Shown here: one piece after another, positions 10,574-21,773 of the stretch | Layout: each line of letters begins with the position of its first letter | Position numbering within the stretch: the stretch's first letter is position 1 | Assembly: GCA_964023205.1 (NCBI GenBank) | Contig: OZ026844.1 | Span: 36,627,326-36,691,325, forward strand | DNA length: 64,000 nucleotides | Direction: 5' to 3' | Source: Lutraria lutraria | Lineage: Eukaryota > Mollusca > Bivalvia > Venerida > Mactridae | Translations under genes and position numbers: made by a program | Notes under the pieces: model-generated | Seen by the model: only the letters and a program-made list of their open reading frames with translations | What the model was told of the DNA's origin: nothing | Database searches by the model: none

Positions 10574-13095
10574 ATGGAGTTACACGTATTTATGGCATGT
10601 GTACTATTGGCGTTCACCCTGTCAACAAAAGGTATTTATGTTTTATCATTATAGATGTCAATAACGTCTTACATGAGAAATGGCCGACACATTTAAACAT
10701 GGTAGAAAAATTATGCAAGTTCATAAATTGCTCGAACCGGTTAAAATGTATTTTGATGCTAAAATGATTGTTCTATGATTAAACTGTGTGCTACAAGATA
10801 GTCGAAGGGTCTTTGATGATTATACGTTTGCATTACATTGCAGTTCATCGTCAAAGCCAATTGTTCTTTAAAAGCTAACAGGTAAACGACTCAATCTGAG
10901 TCGCGTTCATTTTCCTATTTAACGCACAAATTTCCGTAAAACTTACTTGTGTATAATTCGATGAATTATAGTATAATCTATCAACATAAACAAAAATATA
11001 CCTTCAACAGACGAAAGTTATTAAATATGTTACCGATGTTTCATACTACCCTTAGTTTCAAAATTGTCCTAGTGTATGCTTTGGATTAAGTCCGTAGCAT
11101 TCCGTAAAGCATGTAAGTTGATCTGATTCAATAGCCGCATGAACAAGCGTCTTAAGCTGTTGACTTTGTAAGAGGACAATTCCATAACTAAAATGGTCAA
11201 CAAGACGAATTATAAAAGACCAATTTAGTTATGGGACCCAGAACTAGCTACAAGATATCAATGCTTTAAATTTGTATTGCGCAATATAGTTATAGACAGG
11301 CGATTAAAGGCAGGTTAATAGACTTTAATATAAAACAATTTCGCCAAGGAAACTTTATACTCATGGTGTATGTATCCGCAAGACTTTCAATCAGTGTTGA
11401 CTAATATACAGATTTATAATGACAGTTTGTTTAAATTGCTAATCATTGTAATGAAATGCTTGTATAGATCGAAAAGATCAAAACTAAAAGTATTCTACTT
11501 GTCTTTTATGCATGTTCACGACACACCACTGATAATAATAAAAACACATCCATTTCAGTTCTAGAGACGTCAGCTAAGGCGATAGGCACAGACAGTACAC
11601 CGGGGAATTCAACCGTTGAACCAATTACAAGTAAAGACAAACCAGAAGATGAAACAACAGAACAAGAAGTAGAAAATACTGACGCTGAAGCAGAAGCTGA
11701 ACCCGAACATGACGGAAAACCAACGAATGAAGAGAACACTGGGGGTGGTTCAGAAGAAGGAGAACCTGAGCAGGAATCAGAACCCGAACAAGAAGGAGAA
11801 CCTGAGCAGGAATCAGAACAAGAAGGAGAACCTGCAAGTGAACCCGAAAGCGAAAATACTGACACAGAACCGGTAACAGAACCCGAAAATGAAGGAGAAC
11901 CAACAAGTGAACCCGAGAACGACGGAGTTCCAGAAAGTGAGAACGGATTTGCTCCAGGTGATTACCCAGAATTTGACCCCTCACATGGTCAATATCAAGA
12001 CAATGTATTTGGACAATATCATTATTATGAATATGTAGAGCATGCTGAGCCTGAAACAGAAGGTGGAGAAAAAGGCGAAAATAAAGAGCAAAGCAACAAA
12101 GGACATTACCGATACTATTACACGAAGCGTAAAGGTATACATGTACTTGATCTTTATTTGTTTTCATATTGTAACTTGTTACACAAACTTATTACCTTTT
12201 CTGTGATAAGAATTCTAAATACTGAAATTTAGGCAATCCAATTGTAGTATTGGTCATTTAAAAAAACATATTTGTATAAAACCTACGATCTACACTGAAA
12301 ATGTATGTTAGTATTGTAGAACGTTAAATAACGTTCATCAACAAATTGAATACTGTAGCACATGTTTCTTATGAGAAATGTGTAATAACAATCTTCAGTC
12401 ACTGAGAATGAAGCCAGAAAACTGAAGAAGATTTTGATGTATACAATGGTGTGTGCTGGTACACTACTGACAGTTCTTCTTGTGGTTCTGATAGTCCTAG
12501 TTATAACTAGGTAGGAATTAAGCATTTTCAAAGACCAGACTCTATTCGCTCATTTTGTCGACAAATACGATACATATCGTACTGTTGTCGTGGAAACGAC
12601 GTAGAAGTAATCGTGTGTTTATCAGATAACAATTTGATAATCTATGTTTTACATACAAATACTCAAATTGTTCCATTTAATGTTTCTGTCAGTTTTTTTT
12701 GTGTAAGTATTGTACATGTATATTGACTATGGATCGAAGCTCCTAATTACTTGTCCTCCATTTCCTGGTGATCAGGAAAAAAACTGGTGGATAACCAAGG
12801 AATAGTTTTGGTTGGTTACAACCGAGGTGGAGAAATTAAGCTATGCATGTATTTTGGGTAGGTAATTGTAAATGTATTCGGTCACGTGAGGCATTTAAGC
12901 ATGCGAAGAATAGTATATAGAAATATTAATTAATATAATTAAAATTTCAGGGCCAAAAAGAGTGGGAGATACGTATTTCAAAGGTCAAATATGGGCACTG
13001 TGGTGGATACGAAACTGGAATGTTTGAAGGTCGATAATCCATCCGGCAACATGCATACTGGAAAGGGTTTTCAAGAGGGTGATCCGTACATATGA
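10574..13095 (+). CDS. Four-exon gene, acidic type I membrane protein, 296 aa
   Basis: Exons are 10574-10631, 11559-12134, 12399-12510 and 12951-13095; all junctions are GT-AG and in phase, 891 nt in total. Residues 1-19 form a signal peptide (MELHVFMACVLLAFTLSTK). Residues 20 to about 215 are an acidic ectodomain with repeated EGEPEQES/EGEP/SEPE units, one N-S-T sequon, and Tyr-rich patches (FGQYHYYEYVEH, GHYRYYYTKRK). Residues about 223-247 are a strong membrane helix (LLTVLLVVLIVLVIT core), followed by a basic RAKKSGR stop-transfer and a tail of about 48 residues. AATAAA is at 13531. Intron 1 holds a two-hairpin mobile element. The family is not recognised. Acidic low-complexity ectodomains in molluscs are often linked to calcium or mineral binding, which is inference here. 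Exon 2 has no in-frame ATG, so it needs the spliced signal exon. Confidence 0.82.
10801..11246. mobile_element. Two-hairpin nonautonomous element, copy 1
   Basis: About 446 bp flanked by the direct repeat GCTACAAGATA (10790-10800 and 11247-11257). It begins GTCGAAGGGTCTTTGATGAT and ends TTATGGGACCCAGAACTA. The left end folds (TTTGATGAT against ATCGTCAAAG) and the right end folds (CCATAACTAAAATGGT against ACCAATTTAGTTATGG). The same element lies at 55670-56106 with a different duplicated target. It has no ORF. It sits in intron 1 of the acidic membrane protein gene. Confidence 0.75.
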
Positions 13096-14168
13096 AAGTC
13101 CGAAGAAGAACAATATTTTTTTCTCATTACCTGATATATTTCTATCTGTTAGTCTAGTGAATTATTTCTAGTAGAATTACCGTAGAAATACTTTCGGGAA
13201 CCTAACTTATTTTGTGTGAATGGACGACCCCATCTGGGTACTTGGCGTAACATGTTCTGGTGTATGATTGATTGATTTGTGTATTTTAAATTCCAGATAT
13301 GCTTATTTTCTTAGAGATCCAATGACATTCGTTTTATTTAAATGTTTTGTATATAAATTATATCTATATATATATATATAACCCTACATCATTTTATGTA
13401 GTTACTTATGAATTATCATTATTGGTTAAAATGTAACCAATGATTTTTACAGTTGTAACTACAATGTATTTTAATGATTAGTCGAAGTTTATACGACAAA
13501 CGAACCCTGGGTAAACGACATGTATTTTAGAATAAAGGAGGGGGGGGGGGGTTCCTTGGTCGAGTGGTTATAGTATCTGACCAGTGATCACTAGACCCTA
13601 AACGCTGTGAATTCAAATCATTCCCCCCGGATCAAACAAATTTTAGGTATGAAGGAGCAATCGTAACTACTCGGGCATTCCCGTAACTGAGAAATACGTC
13701 TCGTACATAAGTGTAGGGTTACAAATTTTGCTCATGCGGTTTCCGGTCACTATTTTTTCAACACTAGGTACTCTTTTTCAAGAACCATTCTCTTTCAAAC
13801 GTATTTATGGTTCACGATTGATAAAATGGACATCAAATTCCCAATGAAAGAGAAACTGGTTGTTTCCATCGTTGGAATTCCAGGGTCAGTCATGACGGAA
13901 ATCGAAAGTAGTCCGTGAAAAACAAAAAACAAAATGGTGGCCTGCAATTGGATAATGAAACCATGAAAGATCGATTTACTGTGGTATTATTGTTATACAA
14001 AATGCATATAATGTAGCTCTTGGAAAAGTGATTAGTAACAAATGAAGAATACAATGTACATGTATGTATCTTTATTAGTACATTGTATTATCACACAAAC
14101 AGCATCCCATTGTAATTCGTATAATTGATTGGGTCTGTAAGCAAAATTTAGTGTCAGTCTGAAGCAAT
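13096..14168. other. Intergenic region with AT microsatellite, poly-G and a tRNA-like SINE head
   Basis: It holds an (AT)n tract near 13365-13380, AATAAA at 13531, a 12-G run at 13540-13551 and a tRNA-like sequence at 13552-13628. On the minus side, the TTTATT at 14071 is the likely poly(A) signal of the first Kunitz gene. No gene is seen. Confidence 0.5.
13552..13628 (+). repeat. tRNA-derived SINE head
   Basis: TTCCTTGGTCGAGTGGTTAT has the form of a pol III A box, and GTGAATTCAAATCATTCC about 40 bp on resembles a B box. No acceptor stem closes and unrelated sequence follows, so this is read as a SINE fragment rather than a tRNA gene. Confidence 0.45.
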
Positions 14169-15335
14169 TTAGCCTTGTCCACATGTCTTTTGACACTTAT
14201 CGCTTGTTGCAAAATTATTCGCATTGGCCCCACATCCACCATATGTAAATCCTTGACAACTTCCGGTTTTGTTGTTGTAGTAATATCGGCGGAATGCTGC
14301 TCTACAGAATCCTATCTTTTTAGGAGCTAGGCAGCCACATGTTTTCATGCATTCGCCTTTTGTAGCAAAGTTGTTGCCATTTGACTGAACTCCACCCCAT
14401 TCGAATGTTTTACAAAGTTGAGAACCGCTGTTATAATAATATCTTTTTACAGGTAGCCCAACAGGGCCTACTTCTTTCGACGATGTACAAACTGTAACAA
14501 GAAGAGAAGTTACTTAATCATTTTGTCAAGCATGTGCAATGGGTAGACTAACAGTGTAAAGATGTTAATGTAGACACTTAATTTTACATCGCCAGGGTAC
14601 ATGAAAGAAATACCATAGTCTCATAGTTATAATTAATTCTGTATGTACACAGACAAATGAATTGTGAGTCCTTAATAACCCCACTAAATTTAATAATAGA
14701 AAAGAGGAATTTGCTTTCAATCTCTATCAAACTTCAGATGACGGTTCGATATAGCTTTAAATGTGATCCGCTTTCAAAAAGATTGATGATGTTGTATGTA
14801 ATTAAACTTTATTAAATTAAACTTTCTATTTTATGAGCATACATTCCTTATACAATGAGGCATTAAGACGTATCAGTTCAGTGTCATTGCACACATTCAT
14901 AACATAAATAATAAGAGCAAACATAAATGAGAGAATCTGCGTAGTCAAACCTGTGATAACGGCCACCTCCGAATAAAGCCCACATTATTACTTTCCAAAA
15001 GGTGGTCTTTGTCCACAGATTTCACTGTATATGAAAATCATGAAACTAATTCATACAACTGTTTTAATGGTTCTCTAATTCAAACACTGTTGAATTTTAG
15101 TCATGCCCATTTCTATCATAACATTTAAATGGCAGCAAGAAATAAACTGTTTTAACGATTTTTGAACATCGAATTCTGCATTTTAAAATACCATTGAGTT
15201 ATGTCTCTTTGCTATCATGAAATGATTATGTTTGTAGTAATTAAAAATGTAACACTCACCATCATTTCCATTTATTCCAGTATTAACGTAAATACAAAAT
15301 ATCAAGATGATGATACATGAGTTATACTTCGCCAT
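14169..15335 (-). CDS. Secreted double-Kunitz protein A, 132 aa
   Basis: Two exons on the minus strand: 15335-15260 (MAKYNSCIIILIFCIYVNTG signal peptide) and 14491-14169 (both Kunitz domains), joined in phase 1. Domain 1 keeps RYYYNSGSQLC, WGGV and [11 protein letters not shown], but the reactive-loop cysteine is Val (GPVGLP) and its partner is Val (GGVQS). It therefore lacks the C14-C38 disulfide (BPTI numbering) while keeping the other two pairs. Domain 2 has all six cysteines, the YGGCGANANNF core and Arg at P1 (GFCRAAF), predicting trypsin-like inhibition. Only one residue (TCGC) separates the domains. The 3' end carries the TTTATT (AATAAA) at 14071, in a context shared with gene B. It is likely a secreted protease inhibitor or matrix protein. 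Confidence 0.88.
14942..15031. repeat. Short ACAGTCAAACCTG-type MITE in a Kunitz A intron
   Basis: It starts AGTCAAACCTGTGATAACGG and ends CACAGATTTCACTGTATA. It is a shortened member of the family that recurs at 10.03, 23.07, 33.49 and 56.20 kb. Confidence 0.45.
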
Positions 15336-16723
15336 ATCTTCCTCTGTCTCCTACTTCCTTCAATCTCTTACATAATACATTGTACATCACATTATTCTTT
15401 ATAGACAGTATAAACCAATGAAAATCAAGATCACAGTTGAACATAAATAAAAACACGTACTTCGTAATTTGTCCTCATCCCATTTAACATCTTATTGAAG
15501 AATCATTTGTGATGTTCACGTGCGTCATTAATTAATTACCGTTGTAATTAGGTAACCAGGATTCCAGTATTTTATCTCTTCACATTTACGAAAACATAGA
15601 ATCAATCATTTACAATCTATGTTAATTAAGGATAAATAAGCCGCGACTATATTCGTCGAAAATTTTGCTTTTCTGAGAAAAAAAAATCAAATGTTTCCTT
15701 ATGATCATATCCTAATTAATCTGCAAATACAATAAAACCTAGATATATAGACCAACATTTAGACCATTTGAATTGGTCCTGATATTGAAGCAGTCACTTA
15801 GTGAGATTTTACTGTACATTTGTGATTTTTACAAGTATTAGTTTTGCCCAGTTTACATTTGGCCTGCAATGGGTCTATAAAGCCTGTATCCTGTCCGTAT
15901 CCCCTTTCCGTGCGGTCTACATGCGGAGGCAAAAGACAGCACTAGTATCTCGTACCGATGCACGAGCCCCTCCGCTGCCACTCCGAGGTTTGTTTAGCGT
16001 GTACAAGTTTGAGAAAGCCGTAAGTCCGTAGCCCGTAGATATATCGTAGGTGGTCCTAAAACGACACAGAAGTTGCCGAGACTGCACGACAACCGAACTG
16101 AAATACAATACAGCACGATTTCCATACAACACTCGATAATTAACCTACAATCATCTAACCGTTGGTTCCTCATGACAACCTCTACAGGACCTGTGCATTT
16201 TCAGACGAATAAGTCAAAGATCACTCAAGGGAGGGGGGGGGGGGGGCATTGTGTTTTAAAATCACATCTTGTTGTTTTTTTTGCATGAACGTTTTTCTCC
16301 TTAACTGTTTCCTTCTTGACAACTCCTCGACCCCGGCGTCTCTCCATTTTATTTTAAAGGAGACAAGGACCAAGCAAATCTCTTTTTGGCTTTTTCAAAG
16401 CTAACCTTGGACGTTTTTACAGCATTCACGATTTACGAAGCAATGAGGATGGGGAAATATTTCAAAGCATCACCTTCACAATCATCAGTTTTAAGGCTTA
16501 ACAGATGTTGATTTTTATACATCGATTATGCAGATCAATATGCGCAATAAGAGGCCCAATTACCATATCTAGGTCACTCGCTCTTGTGGATATACTTTCA
16601 ATTTGTACACGACAATCACTAACTGCAACATCTAATTGTTGTTATAAACACGAGCATCTGTGTGGATATCGTCCCAGATGTTGTGCTACAAAACGAGAAC
16701 AATCTTAGAATACTAGTAGATAG

Positions 16724-16825
16724 CACAGGTAACTGTATCATGAATAGATTATAAAAATATGAAAAAAAAATAAATAATAATAATAGTAATATTTTTATAA
16801 TCTATTCATGATACAGTTACCTGTG
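16724..16825. repeat. Perfect 37-bp inverted repeat hairpin
   Basis: The left arm 16724-16760 (begins CACAGGTAACTGTATCATGA) and the right arm 16789-16825 (ends CATGATACAGTTACCTGTG) are exact reverse complements, separated by a 28-nt A/T-rich loop. I saw no convincing target duplication. The sequence is absent from the paralogous spacer near 25.5 kb, so it is a later insertion or expansion. Confidence 0.8.
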
Positions 16826-16935
16826 TTTTATTATACGGATACTCTAAATGTAGATCTAAACGAAGTATAAAGTTTATGTCGTAATCTCCTGGCCTCATAG
16901 TAGCTTGCATGGTATAAAGGTTACAAACACTAACG

Positions 16936-16968
16936 ATGCCGACTTTGGGATACTAGGAGACCAAAGGG
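16936..16968 (+). pseudogene. Dead duplicate of a mu-type GST first exon
   Basis: The reading MPTLGY-stop-ETKG matches the first exon of the GST gene at 25736 ([11 protein letters not shown]), with the Trp codon TGG changed to TAG. It is preceded by the same TTGCATGGTATAAAGG flank and followed by GTATAT in place of the GTATGT donor. No downstream GST exons follow before the Kunitz B gene, so only the promoter and first exon were copied. Confidence 0.75.
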
Positions 16969-18076
16969 GTATATACAACTTTTTCCTGCACTCAATTCAT
17001 GCACATTTTACACATACTACTCTTCTCATTAGGTTTAATTTCTTTTTAAGCAAGTGCGTGTATTTATGATAAGACACAATCTAAAGATTTTCGAATTTAA
17101 ACAAATAGTTAACTAGTACTATACGAGTATATAAGAATATAAATTTGATATGTCACTTAAACTAAAAGTTTCTCGTTATTTACATGTATACAAGCCATTA
17201 TAAGGTACAAGGGCGTAGATATGTAGGGATTTAGGAGGATGTAAACATCAGATTATGTTAAAAGAAGGTTAACCTAAATACCATTCAGTCGGTTTATTAA
17301 ACAACAAGGCAAATATCTATTACCTGAATAATTTCTACATATTGTTTATACTGATATTTTAAGTTAATGCAAGAGCAAGATGGAGTTCCTTAATAATATC
17401 ATCATTGCAAATTTGTCAGTGCATGACGTCCCTTGTTAACTTGTCCGCCTTTGCGGAAATATATTGTAGAACAAGGGTGTGTTTTTATTTAGTATCTTCC
17501 TAAAATCTTTTTTTTTCAGTTCCAGTACAGACATGATCAGAGAGGTTGTACTGGACAAGCAAGAGGATATAAATGACTAATTTAGACTCCCTTGTCCTTT
17601 ACTTTGTTACAATGTAGTTATAGAATTTAGAATTTGTTAGTATAAATAGTAACGAGAGAGAAAACAAACATTATTCAAAAGGCTCAACTTGACGATCTGT
17701 TCATTGTTCGATGTATTTATTATAATAGCATGATTCTTTCTTCATTAAAGCAATTAACAGTTACACGTAACGCATATAGAAAACACTATTCATGCACCTT
17801 TTCTACAATTCTTCCACATTTGATTTAATAATGAAGCTAACTCAGTTTTATTGTTGGATCGAATTATTTTAATCCCAATTATGATTTTATAATTGTCAAT
17901 CATGTTTTACACAGTGTACAGCACTTAGTAAAATGAGTATATGATCAGTAACAAATGAACAATGTTTATCTTTATTAATATTAATACATTGTATTTTCAA
18001 ACAAAAAGCAATTTATAAAGTCTGATTGTCATTCGTGTAAAGAGTTCGTTCTGAATACAAAACAGAGTATTTAGTA

Positions 18077-19317
18077 TCAGCCTATTGTAAATCTTGGAAA
18101 TATTGATCTACATGTCCTTCTACACTCTCTGCGTGTAGGAAAATTATTCGCATTAGCACCACATCCACCATACACAAATCGATGGCAATTTCCGGTTAGT
18201 GTGTTGTAGTAAAAGCGGTAAAATAATGCTAAACAGAATCCAGTCTTTTTAGGAGCTCGGCAGCCACATCTTTTCAGGCATCGGCGTTTTGTTACAAAGT
18301 TGTTTCCATTTGAAAAAAGTCCACCCCACACGAACGGTTCACAAAGTTGGGAAACGCTGTCATAATAGTATCTGGTTTTAGGTGCTACAGAAGGGCCCAC
18401 TATTTTCGGCAATGCACAAACTGTAAGAAGAAGAGAAGAGTAATGTAATTACATGATTCATATTGTACGGTTTCGGTTGATCTGCAGAGTCGATCAACAC
18501 TAAACCCTTCTATCTGCCAAGTGTGTTAGATTGGGAATGTATCATTATGAAGGCTAACAGCGTAAAATATTCGTGCAAACATTCAACATCATCATCGCAC
18601 ATCGGCGGGGTACATGTAATTAATTTCCTTAGTGTCCTACATATAATTTAGTGAACATACACATAGAAAAATGCTATAAGAGTTCTACCTTCACTAAAAC
18701 CAATAATAGAAAAATAAGAAACCAAACTGATTTACTTTCAATTCCTATCATTGTCATTTTAGACTCAAATTACGATTCGACATCGCTTTGAATGCGATCC
18801 GTCAGTTTCATATAGACGTGTGATGGTAAATGCAATTAATGAACGATAAAACTTACTGAAGTATTTATGAGCTGGCATACAATTTGACATTAAAACGTAT
18901 TATTTCAGTGAAATTGCACACATCTGTTACATTACTTAAGGGTAAGAGCAAGCATTAATCTGAAGTAATTTATCTGTAGACTGACATGAAAAATTGTTTA
19001 TGGAAATCATGCAACTAATTCATATAATTGTAATCGTTTTAACGGTTGAAAATTCTCAATTTCAAAACATCATATATAGCCATACTCACTTCAATTATTA
19101 CATTAAAATAACAGCAAAAAATAAATCATTTGAAATACAATAAACTGCCGGTCGTGCTCAACATGTTTCACTGTCATCTAATGATCATGTTATGTTTTAA
19201 CTTTTAATTAAAAGTGTATAACTCACCATGTATTCGTGGTGCACGACCGCGAGTTATTCCAGCATGAACGTAAATATGTATTAATAAGAAGATAAAACAC
19301 AAATAAAACTTCGCCAT
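18077..19317 (-). CDS. Secreted double-Kunitz protein B, 144 aa
   Basis: Exons on the minus strand are 19317-19227 (MAKFYLCFIFLLIHIYVHAG signal peptide plus a short basic stretch) and 18420-18077, joined in phase 1. Domain 1 (RYYYDSVSQLC, WGGLFSNGNNF) again lacks the C14-C38 pair: GPSVAP and GGLFS replace the two cysteines. Domain 2 has all six cysteines but Leu at P1 (GFCLALF), which would favour chymotrypsin- or elastase-like targets. It ends in an extra IFPRFTIG tail. It is more diverged from genes A and C than those are from each other. Poly(A) signal TTTATT is at 17971. An extra signal exon at 21661-21739 could serve as an alternative first exon. Confidence 0.88.
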
Positions 19318-21660
19318 GTCTTCTCCCGTGTCCTCTTTTCTTGAATAATGTTCATAATACATCGCATTTATATTTATAAACACAATGATCAATTAAATTC
19401 AAATCACAGCTGAACAACAAATAAAACACGTGTTTTTTTAATTTGTCGCAAGCATTTTATTGAAGGATAATTTTTGAACTTCACGTGCGTCATTAACTAC
19501 CGTTATTATTATGATGCAAAAACATAGTAATGTTTAACTCGGTTTTTATATTTTCTGAAATTATAATGTATTTAATGTACTCCCCGGGGAGTTGAGTGTT
19601 TAACATTAAAAGACATTGTGTATTGATTAATTTAAATTGATACTTGATATAACTATTCCATTCTATGCGATAATTAGACATAAACAAAATCATTTGTTGA
19701 TTCATAAAATAATACTTATGTTCAATCAACATACAATAAATTGCAAATTACCGTAATATAATGGATTCGTGAAAGTCTCTGCCATGAACAAACCTCATCA
19801 AACATTCTTAAGTAACATCTAGCACTTGTCACGAATTAAATGTATTAAATGTTTAAGCCTACGAATTAAACGTATTGTATTCCTTTAAGCCTGCACACTA
19901 TACACAAATGTTAATGAAATACTATTAGATCATTTGTTTTTGTGTAATAAATCATAAACCAATTAGCAACAATTCATATAGTATCAAGTATTAATTAAAA
20001 CAATTATTCGTGTATTATTATGTGAATAGTCCTCACAGACAACATGATAAATAGTCACACTAAGGTTATTTATATATTATAATACAAATGGTCACCGATG
20101 ATAAAACACAGTGCAACCTCCCCAAAGCAACACCATTTGGGAGTAGCAAAATTATGATGTTGTTGAGAGATTGTTCCTCTAGAGAGGTTAAATTTATAGC
20201 TAAATCGTGCAGTGGGAAAAACATGTTGTTGTTGCAGGGAGGTTGTTGTGTAAGAGAGGGCCGCTCTGGAGAGGTTGTACTTTACTTGTTTGGTCACTAA
20301 CAGACACAACATTAGTATAGGCAGTCTTGTACTGTCCATTATGTCTCTTGTGAATTCACTACCACTATGTTCTCCTTCATTGATTTTGTCAGCTTGCATT
20401 ACTTTGTATATAACATCTTCATTCATGTGTGAACCGACACTGTCAGTATTTGCTTCACTGACTTTGATATACAGGTAGTGAAGGGGCTATGTTCTCCTTC
20501 AATGATTTTGTCTTGTATAAACACATGGGGTGGTTGAACTAAAACGACAACTCGCCCCAGCTATCAGCTAATGACAATGCCGTATTTTCTACACTCTATA
20601 TCCCATATACGGTATCTAATGTTGTATATCAACTAATTCCTCTGACCTCACCAGATCCAAATAACTCATTTTCGACATAAGCAGTTATATTTGTACACTT
20701 CGGCAATACCGTTAACATAATGCACATACATAATACTAGTATACTTCTAACATACATCACATACACGTTACGTCTCGTAAACTCTTCATACTTCAGTACA
20801 AACAATTAAGAATTCCTTAAACGTCTTTACCGAATAAACAAATATAAGTAGGGAATGCATAAATGCAAAAACGCTCGGGGGGATTCTGAAGTGGTCGCTA
20901 AAGAAAAAGGTCGCTTTATAAACGTGGTCGCATGAGCAAGATTTACTGTACGTGCCCAAAGTAGACCGAACCTGCTTCTTTGTATGTAAAGAAAGGTGAA
21001 GGATAGGCTTACAGTCTGATATTTATGTACATATTTAGCCGACTTTTACAAGTTACTCCCTGATTTCGGGTTATAGGTCATCCGTGTACATTAAGTTTCA
21101 CGTCACTTTACACAAACCTGTCTATCAGTTCCGCAAGTATCTCGGCACACGCGTCGACTGCACAATTTTAATCAAACGACAATTGCTAGAGACAGCCAAC
21201 TGTTCACAACAGTGACTGTTTTACAAATATTGTATCATGTAATAAACCAAACAAATTTCACATTCATTTACACTTATTTTAATGCATTTTTTTATAGTTC
21301 TTCCATATTTAAATTAAATAATGAACTACATTGTAACTTAATGTTAAAAATGTGATTTTATTGTCAACGTTTAACAGAGTGTAACATAGCATTTGGAACA
21401 CTGAATATTATACTACAAGAGAAGATTTCGTGTGTTCGCCTATCAGAATATCGTTATTTCGCCTTCAATAATTCGTGTCTCTTAAGGTCGAAGGCGAAGA
21501 GACTATAAGTTCTACAATTGGGAGGCGAAGACACGAAGACATGCAATGGCAGAAATCGGCAAACATACAAATCAGCCACCGTACCTATATATAAAGGTCA
21601 TTTATTTCTTTGCTATCATGAAATATTCATGTTTGTAGTAATCCAAAGAGTAACACTCAC
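19318..21660. other. Spacer between Kunitz B and the orphan signal exon
   Basis: AT-rich, with dispersed repeat fragments (a repeat with GAGAGGTTGTACTTTACTTG near 20.27 kb and a TTTACTGTACG end near 20.95 kb). The open frames at 20.07-20.48 kb run antisense to one another, start at non-ATG codons or have no family character. No gene is supported. Confidence 0.5.
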
Positions 21661-21739
21661 TTTTTGTTATTTTCCATAGTCTAGCATCAACATAAATGTA
21701 AACAAGCAAGACGATGAAACAAAAGTAAAATTTCGCCAT
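21661..21739 (-). CDS. Orphan signal-peptide exon of a Kunitz gene
   Basis: On the minus strand, ATG at 21739 reads MAKFYFCFIVLLVYIYVDA followed by RLWKITK, and ends at a perfect GTGAGT donor before 21661. This is the first exon of the Kunitz gene type (compare [19 protein letters not shown] at 23499). It lies only 35 bp beyond the stop codon of Kunitz gene C. It has no Kunitz exon of its own before gene B, which has its own first exon. Its phase (ends at codon position 1) would allow splicing to gene B's second exon, giving Ile instead of Val at the junction. Either an alternative first exon or a leftover of unequal crossing-over. Confidence 0.65.
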
Positions 21740-21773
21740 GTCTTCCCCTATCTCCTTTTATAATGAAGACTAC

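Larger units (their letters stand above)
15336..18076. other. Degraded copy of the Kunitz-GST spacer
   Basis: Alignable by eye to 23.5-26.2 kb: the CGTCGAAAATTT motif (15.65 and 23.79 kb), the TACATCGATTAT block (16.52 and 25.35 kb), TTGCATGGTATAAAGG (16.91 and 25.72 kb), and GTACAAGGGCGTAGATAT (17.21 and 26.02 kb). It carries a dead GST first exon, a 14-G run at 16233-16246 and a perfect 37-bp hairpin. No intact gene is seen. Confidence 0.6.

Noticed and set aside
11506..12167. Antisense Ser/Cys-rich and Leu/Val/His-rich frames
   Set aside because: Shadows of the Glu/Pro-rich exon of the acidic membrane protein on the + strand, which has proper splice sites and partner exons.
17520..17576. 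Exon-like stretch after a T-rich acceptor (FQYRHDQRGCTGQARGYK then stop)
   Set aside because: No upstream exon fits it, and the acceptor-like tract is common in AT-rich DNA. Too short to call.
20070..20478. Overlapping frames of 67-118 codons on both strands
   Set aside because: Antisense to each other, built on repeat-like GGTTGT/ACAACC segments, with no family features or splice context.
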